From: Branchiostoma floridae
Taxonomy: Eukaryota; Chordata; Leptocardii; Amphioxiformes; Branchiostomatidae
DNA length: 61,979 bases
Direction: 5' to 3'
Assembly (NCBI RefSeq): GCF_000003815.2
Contig: NC_049996.1
Coordinates: forward strand, 15,983,308 to 16,045,286
The notes beneath the pieces were generated by a model. The model saw nothing but the letters and a program-made list of their open reading frames with translations, searched no databases and was not told the DNA's origin. How positions within the stretch are numbered: the stretch's first letter is position 1; each line of letters opens with the position of its first letter. A program made the translations under genes and the position numbers. This document shows positions 57,461 through 61,979 of this stretch, piece by piece.

Positions 57461-59461
57461 ACTGAGAAATTCGAAGTCAGGTACAAAATAGACTTAGAAA
57501 GAAACAGTATAGTCATCTACGAACTATTGAATCTCTCTCTTTCTTTCTCTGGTAGTCCATCGATGCTGATGATGACATCCTCCTGTAGCTCAGGAATGGC
57601 GGCTGTGCGTGCAGTTAACTACTAATCAAAAGTCTACTACCGGTAAGTCCTAGCAATATTCTAGGTCTATCCCATGGCCAGAACCCCAGTACTTTTATTC
57701 TTAATGTTACTTAAGAACTCATTTCACAAGGCACTTTATTTCCAAAATGTTCCCTACTTTTAACTCATTTATTGAGCCAAACAAAGTAGAGTTTGGCTAA
57801 AGGCTACAGAATAACCTACATCCCAAATGCCCCCCACCCTTACTCTTAAATGTTGGCGTAGGAAAATATAAATCTCAGCTGGTCAGAAGTCTTCTTTTCT
57901 TGAGGCTTGCTTCCTTCAGGTATACGAGACATCAGTGGAAGGCACACGTAGGACCTGTAGAAAGTGAGAGAAAACAAAGGTGTAAGGAGTTGACAATCTT
58001 AAACTTTATTATGACACTGTTAGACATTACTCCGCAAGTCAACATTAGATTTTAAAAGGTTTAGTTAAAATGTGTTAAGTGAGGAAAGTGGCACAGCCAT
58101 GCAAGTACCTGGGAGTCAGTACAGCTGTGCTTTGTCAGCTGGGCAGTCAGGAAGCAGAGTCATCCCTCCTTCAGCAGCATACACTGGAGACATTCCTCAG
58201 CCAGTTAGCATCACTTCACCTATACCAACTTAACTGAGGCACAGAAATAACACAACAATAGCCGACTACTCCAATTTGGACATGGCTATAGAACTAAGGC
58301 AAGAAAAGACAAGTCACAGAGAGACAACATAAAGATAGCCTGCAACTCAATTTTGAGAGCGGCCACAAAAATCAACTAAAGAGAAACGCCTGGAAAAGAG
58401 CAGCAAAGTTAGCCAGCTAATGCTCACTTGGAGCACCACTGGAAGAAATAAAAACCCTGCCTCCAACCTAGAAATAGTAGGATACCAAATAAAAGATTCA
58501 ATTAGAGGTAGCTGCAGAATTTCACTGCAAGAGAAAGAGCAGAATTTAACAGACCACATCTCCTTCAAGTTCCTGTACGCTGAAAAAAATCTGCATGAGC
58601 TGCACACAAACAAAAGAATTGCATAACACCTGGAAAAGAGGTGGTTCTAGAAACTTTAACAGTATGAAATGAACTGCAGAAATAGGTGCTCTCTCACTTA
58701 GAAGTGCAACATCATTGTGTTATCTCTATCCTAAGATATACCCTCTGAAATAAAGCAACACACCTGAAGTAAAGCATAGATCAATCTCTGGAAGGACCTG
58801 CAAAAAATGTGCCCTTAAGAACTGCAATTCGCCTAGAAAAAGTGATGAGTATTAGATTTGTGGTTTCTAGTGAATCTGCTGCCACTCTAAAAGAAAGTAC
58901 AGTAGTATCAATCTCTAGAAAGAGCTGCAAAAACATGTGTCCTTAAGAACTGCAACACACCTGCAATAAATCAAGAGCAGTCTCTGGGAAGAGCTGCAAA
59001 AATATGTGCTCTTAAGAACTGCAATACACTAGGAAAAAAGAGATGATTGTTAGCTTTGTGGTTTCCAGTGAATCTGCTGTTTCTCTAAAAAAAGAGTACA
59101 GTAACATCAACAGACAAAAGCGTGGAAAACTAGAAACTATCAAAAATAGATGTCCACCAAGATCAGCCTCTGTGGAGTTAGGCATTTAGAAAGGCTGCAA
59201 AAAGTATTACTTTCTGGTGAGGATGCCATTGCACCAATAAGGAAAAAGTTATTCTACCAGAGACTAGAAAGGAAAAATGTACTACTACTTGTTAATAGTG
59301 CAGACCTGTCCATGGTGCTGATTGCCATCCACTGCACTGTACAGTGCTGTTTCTTGTCCCTAAAAATCCCAGCATGGTATAGAGGAATATCACTGTTGAG
59401 GAAGCATTGTTCTCAAGAATAAAGGAGAAAGAAAGGACATGTTTTGTCTGTAGGTGCAAAT

Positions 59462-59530
59462 CCTGCATGTTCATGAGGTCATGGGTTCAAATCCCAGCAT
59501 GCAACAGATGAATGTCACTGTTGAGGAAAC
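59462..59530 (+). mobile_element. tRNA-like fragment (weak)
   Basis: A B-box-like gggttcaaatcccagcat follows catgaggtcat, but no A box is placed correctly. Half of the phrase (gaatatcactgttgaggaag) also occurs at ~59384 without the B box. Probably a SINE fragment, not a tRNA gene. Confidence 0.25.
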
Positions 59531-60239
59531 AATGTGATCAAGACGGAAGAAAGAAAAAGAGGAAAGGAAAAAAAAGAGAGCAAGAAAGAAAGGATAAGGT
59601 GCTGTCTTCTGACATTGATGCATCGTTCTCCAAGAAACCTCAAGGTAGTGCCATCAGTCCTGTGAATGGACCTGCAGAAAATCAGAAAACAACTAAGTGT
59701 GAAATTCAATGTATTCTATATAATAATTGTATTATATATTTTATGTCGGAAATTACTTTTATAAGTATTCATCAAAGTGATATCTTTAAGTAGCTTTGTT
59801 AAATAAGCCCATTACAAATTCTCAGCTGTTTATAACTCACTATAATCTTCAGATCTTGGCCCACGAAACATTTGCAGTACCATCTCAGTTTTACGCATCT
59901 CTTTTAATGGAAACCAATACAGCTACAATTGTACTAAGAAGCTTTCAGGTTACAGATGTTAAGATTACAGTTGATCTAAAACTGGTCTTAATGAGTTGTA
60001 ACAAAAGAGACTCCCTTACTGATGTCTGATTTCCATTGTCGTGGTCCAGTTGCTTGCTAGTGGCCAGGATACATCTTCCATGGAATCACCTGTAAATAAA
60101 AGAATCTACAAAAAAATTAGAAAAGTTTCAGACAAGAAAAAAAGTTATGAACTTCAAAGTTTCATACTTACATGTTTACCTGAAAGCCTTTCCTTTCATT
60201 ATCGCTCCACAGAAGATGTCTTCCCTCAAAATTGGTGAA

Positions 60240-61200
60240 AGAAGCTCACGAAAGTCAAAGGATCGAAAGGTCTTAAGAAATTGTGAAGACGTTTTGATCA
60301 CAAGTAACTGACACCACACAAGGTTCAGACACTGTCTCTTTATTTCCATTGCTGCAGTTTACAGAGAGAATACAGGCCATTCTCAAATATAGCAAAAGAA
60401 AGTCTCAAGAAATTGCAATGAGGTTCTTAGTCTATCTTAAAACTTAAAAATCACGAGTAACTCACACCACACAATATTCTCTTTATTAGTTTACACAAAT
60501 ATTCTCTTTATTCATCATTGACTTCATCTGAATCTTAGACTATCCTCAAATATGGTACAAAAAAGGTCTCAAGAAACTGCATTGAGGTCCTGAAGCAATC
60601 TTACGACTAATCACAAGTAACTCACACAACACAATATTCAGAACACAATATTCAGACACTGTCTCTTTATTCAATTGTTGCAGCTTACAGACCATCCTGA
60701 AATATGGCAAAAACATCTCAAGAAATCGCGAAGAGGTTCTTAATCTTAACCTTAAAACTAATCGCGAGTAAGTCACACCACACAAAATTCAGACTGTCTT
60801 TTTATTTCAATCATTGACATAATGTGAATCTTACAGACCACCCTCAAACATGGCAAAAAAGTCTCAAGAAATTGCGAAGAGGTTCTTAGTCTATCTTAAA
60901 ACTAATCACAAGTAACTGACACCACACAATATTCAGACACTCTCTTTATTTTAATCATTGACTTCATCTGAATCTTACAGACCATCTTGAAATATGGTAC
61001 AAAAAAGGTTTCAAGAAACTGAAAAAGTTCTTAATGTACCCTATAACTAACCATGAATTACTCACCACACAGTCTTCAGACACTTTTTATTTAATTCTTT
61101 TTATTCTGTTGTCAATGCAGTTTACAGTGTGTGTGCAAATGGTATCAAAACAAAAAGAATTCCCACTGGCTTTGCAAGGACCCAAGTTCCCTTCCCATCA
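60240..61200 (-). repeat. AATAAA-bearing tandem repeat, block 3
   Basis: About six monomers of ~110-160 bp with cacaccacacaa-attcagac, tctctttatttcaatcattg and caagaaattgcgaagaggtt; minus-strand AATAAA in most. Confidence 0.75.
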
Positions 61201-61979
61201 TGGGATAGAAAAACACAAAACTATGGCTTGGCCCTATTAACAAACCCCAGATGATACTATTGTATTATGAGGAGGACCCCCCTCTTTCAAACATGTTTGA
61301 AGCTGTAGGTATGAGGAGAGAAAGCACATGTTGTAAAAGCATGCGGTCCCACATGGCTTACCTCTGGCATCTTGGGTAGTCCGTCTGCTGTTGTCTCGAA
61401 CAACATAAAAACACAGGAGTCGTCTTGCCGATCTAGACTAGACCAGGCTAAAGAAATTCTCTGTCCGCCAGAAATTCCTTTGGCCTGGTATGGGCTAAAT
61501 TTTGGGCGTGCCTTGTTTTATGCAAATGTTGCAAACTAAATGCAAACTTCCTTTTAATTATCTTAACTATCTTAATGACTAACTTAATGAGCTTAACAGC
61601 TCTCATCATTATGCAAACTGTTTTAAGGGATTTGTGGAATCCCATTCACAACTTTGTCTTCTTTGTAGGAATTTTCAAAACAGAATTTTTTTTCTTTTAA
61701 TCCACCCCCCAGAAAAAAAATGTTGGACACTTGCATGCCAGGATTGCTCTCTGAATCAACACACACTTTGACTACTAACTAGTCCCTGCGCGAGCTCTAA
61801 TTTGGTTTTTAACTCACCTTTCCTACAGCTAAAGTCAAAGTGCATGTGAGAGAGTGCAAGCCAGGGCTAAAAGCAGGCAAATATAGCCTTTCAACTTTGC
61901 AAAACTCAAGCATTTGAAAGTTCAATTCAATGTTCATTCCATTAGTTTCTTTGACAATATTCAATGTCTATCTCTATCA

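Larger units (their letters stand above)
57840..61447 (-). other. tandem unit G6, diverged
   Basis: Cassette A (61362-61447, 86 nt, frame broken), AATAAA repeats (60240-61200), then diverged sequence. The T-like block at ~57915-57960 (acceptor ctttctacag, PSTDVSY then TGA) and a D-like block near 58140 (LCFLTAQLTKHS) are recognisable but decayed. No E copies. Bases 58350-59450 hold a ~125-bp repeated phrase (aaagagctgcaaaaa ... gtgctcttaagaactgcaa) in three diverged copies. Confidence 0.35.

Noticed and set aside
59462-59530. Functional tRNA gene
   Set aside because: Only a B box; no A box or cloverleaf could be formed.

Overview
The window looks like a stretch of amphioxus (Branchiostoma-type, invertebrate chordate) nuclear DNA. 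The grounds are spliced genes with GT-AG introns, many MITEs and foldback elements, a tRNA-headed SINE, and a lectin/NHL membrane protein whose cytoplasmic NPMY and IRPYAV motifs I associate with amphioxus. The species is an inference; no search was run. There is one 100-N assembly gap (15969-16068).

Layout. 1-12.2 kb: no convincing gene apart from a possible last exon at the left edge. It holds a TTAA-flanked MITE, a CTGTAAATGC MITE, an 86-bp tandem array inside a larger 799-bp-offset duplication, an 18-bp/20-bp minisatellite pair, a SINE and a pogo/Tigger-like foldback element. 12.2-20.1 kb (+): the best gene, six exons whose splice phases all agree (1,0,1,2,1). It encodes a 954-residue single-pass type II membrane protein: disordered cytoplasmic tail with four NPxY motifs, transmembrane helix, 11-residue-repeat stalk with NGT glycosylation sequons, SUEL/galactose-type lectin domain, NHL beta-propeller. 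Its first intron carries a Harbinger-like MITE and an internally deleted mariner. 21.2-21.5 kb (-): a two-exon candidate microgene (36 aa), with a degenerate inverted copy inside a foldback element at 22.0-22.9 kb.

23.4-29.05 kb: one DNA transposon flanked by TTAA, with about 600-bp terminal inverted repeats and a 725-codon minus-strand ORF that has an RNase H-like transposase pattern, a C2H2 finger and a SAP-like tail.

29.5 kb to the right edge: a tandem array of about 4.3-5.0 kb units read on the minus strand. In each unit I see, in transcription order, an 87-nt exon-like block ending in a strong donor (cassette A), a variable number of 171-bp exon/intron-like repeats (cassette E), an exon-like block with QQWFLT (cassette D) and a last exon (cassette T) followed about 80 nt later by AATAAA. 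Beyond that, between units, lie a block of short CCATCTT/AAGATGG hairpins and other AATAAA-bearing repeats. The reading frames of A and T are open in about half of the copies and broken in the rest. This is either a young, fast-evolving tandem gene family of unrecognised function or a gene-derived satellite. It runs off the right edge.
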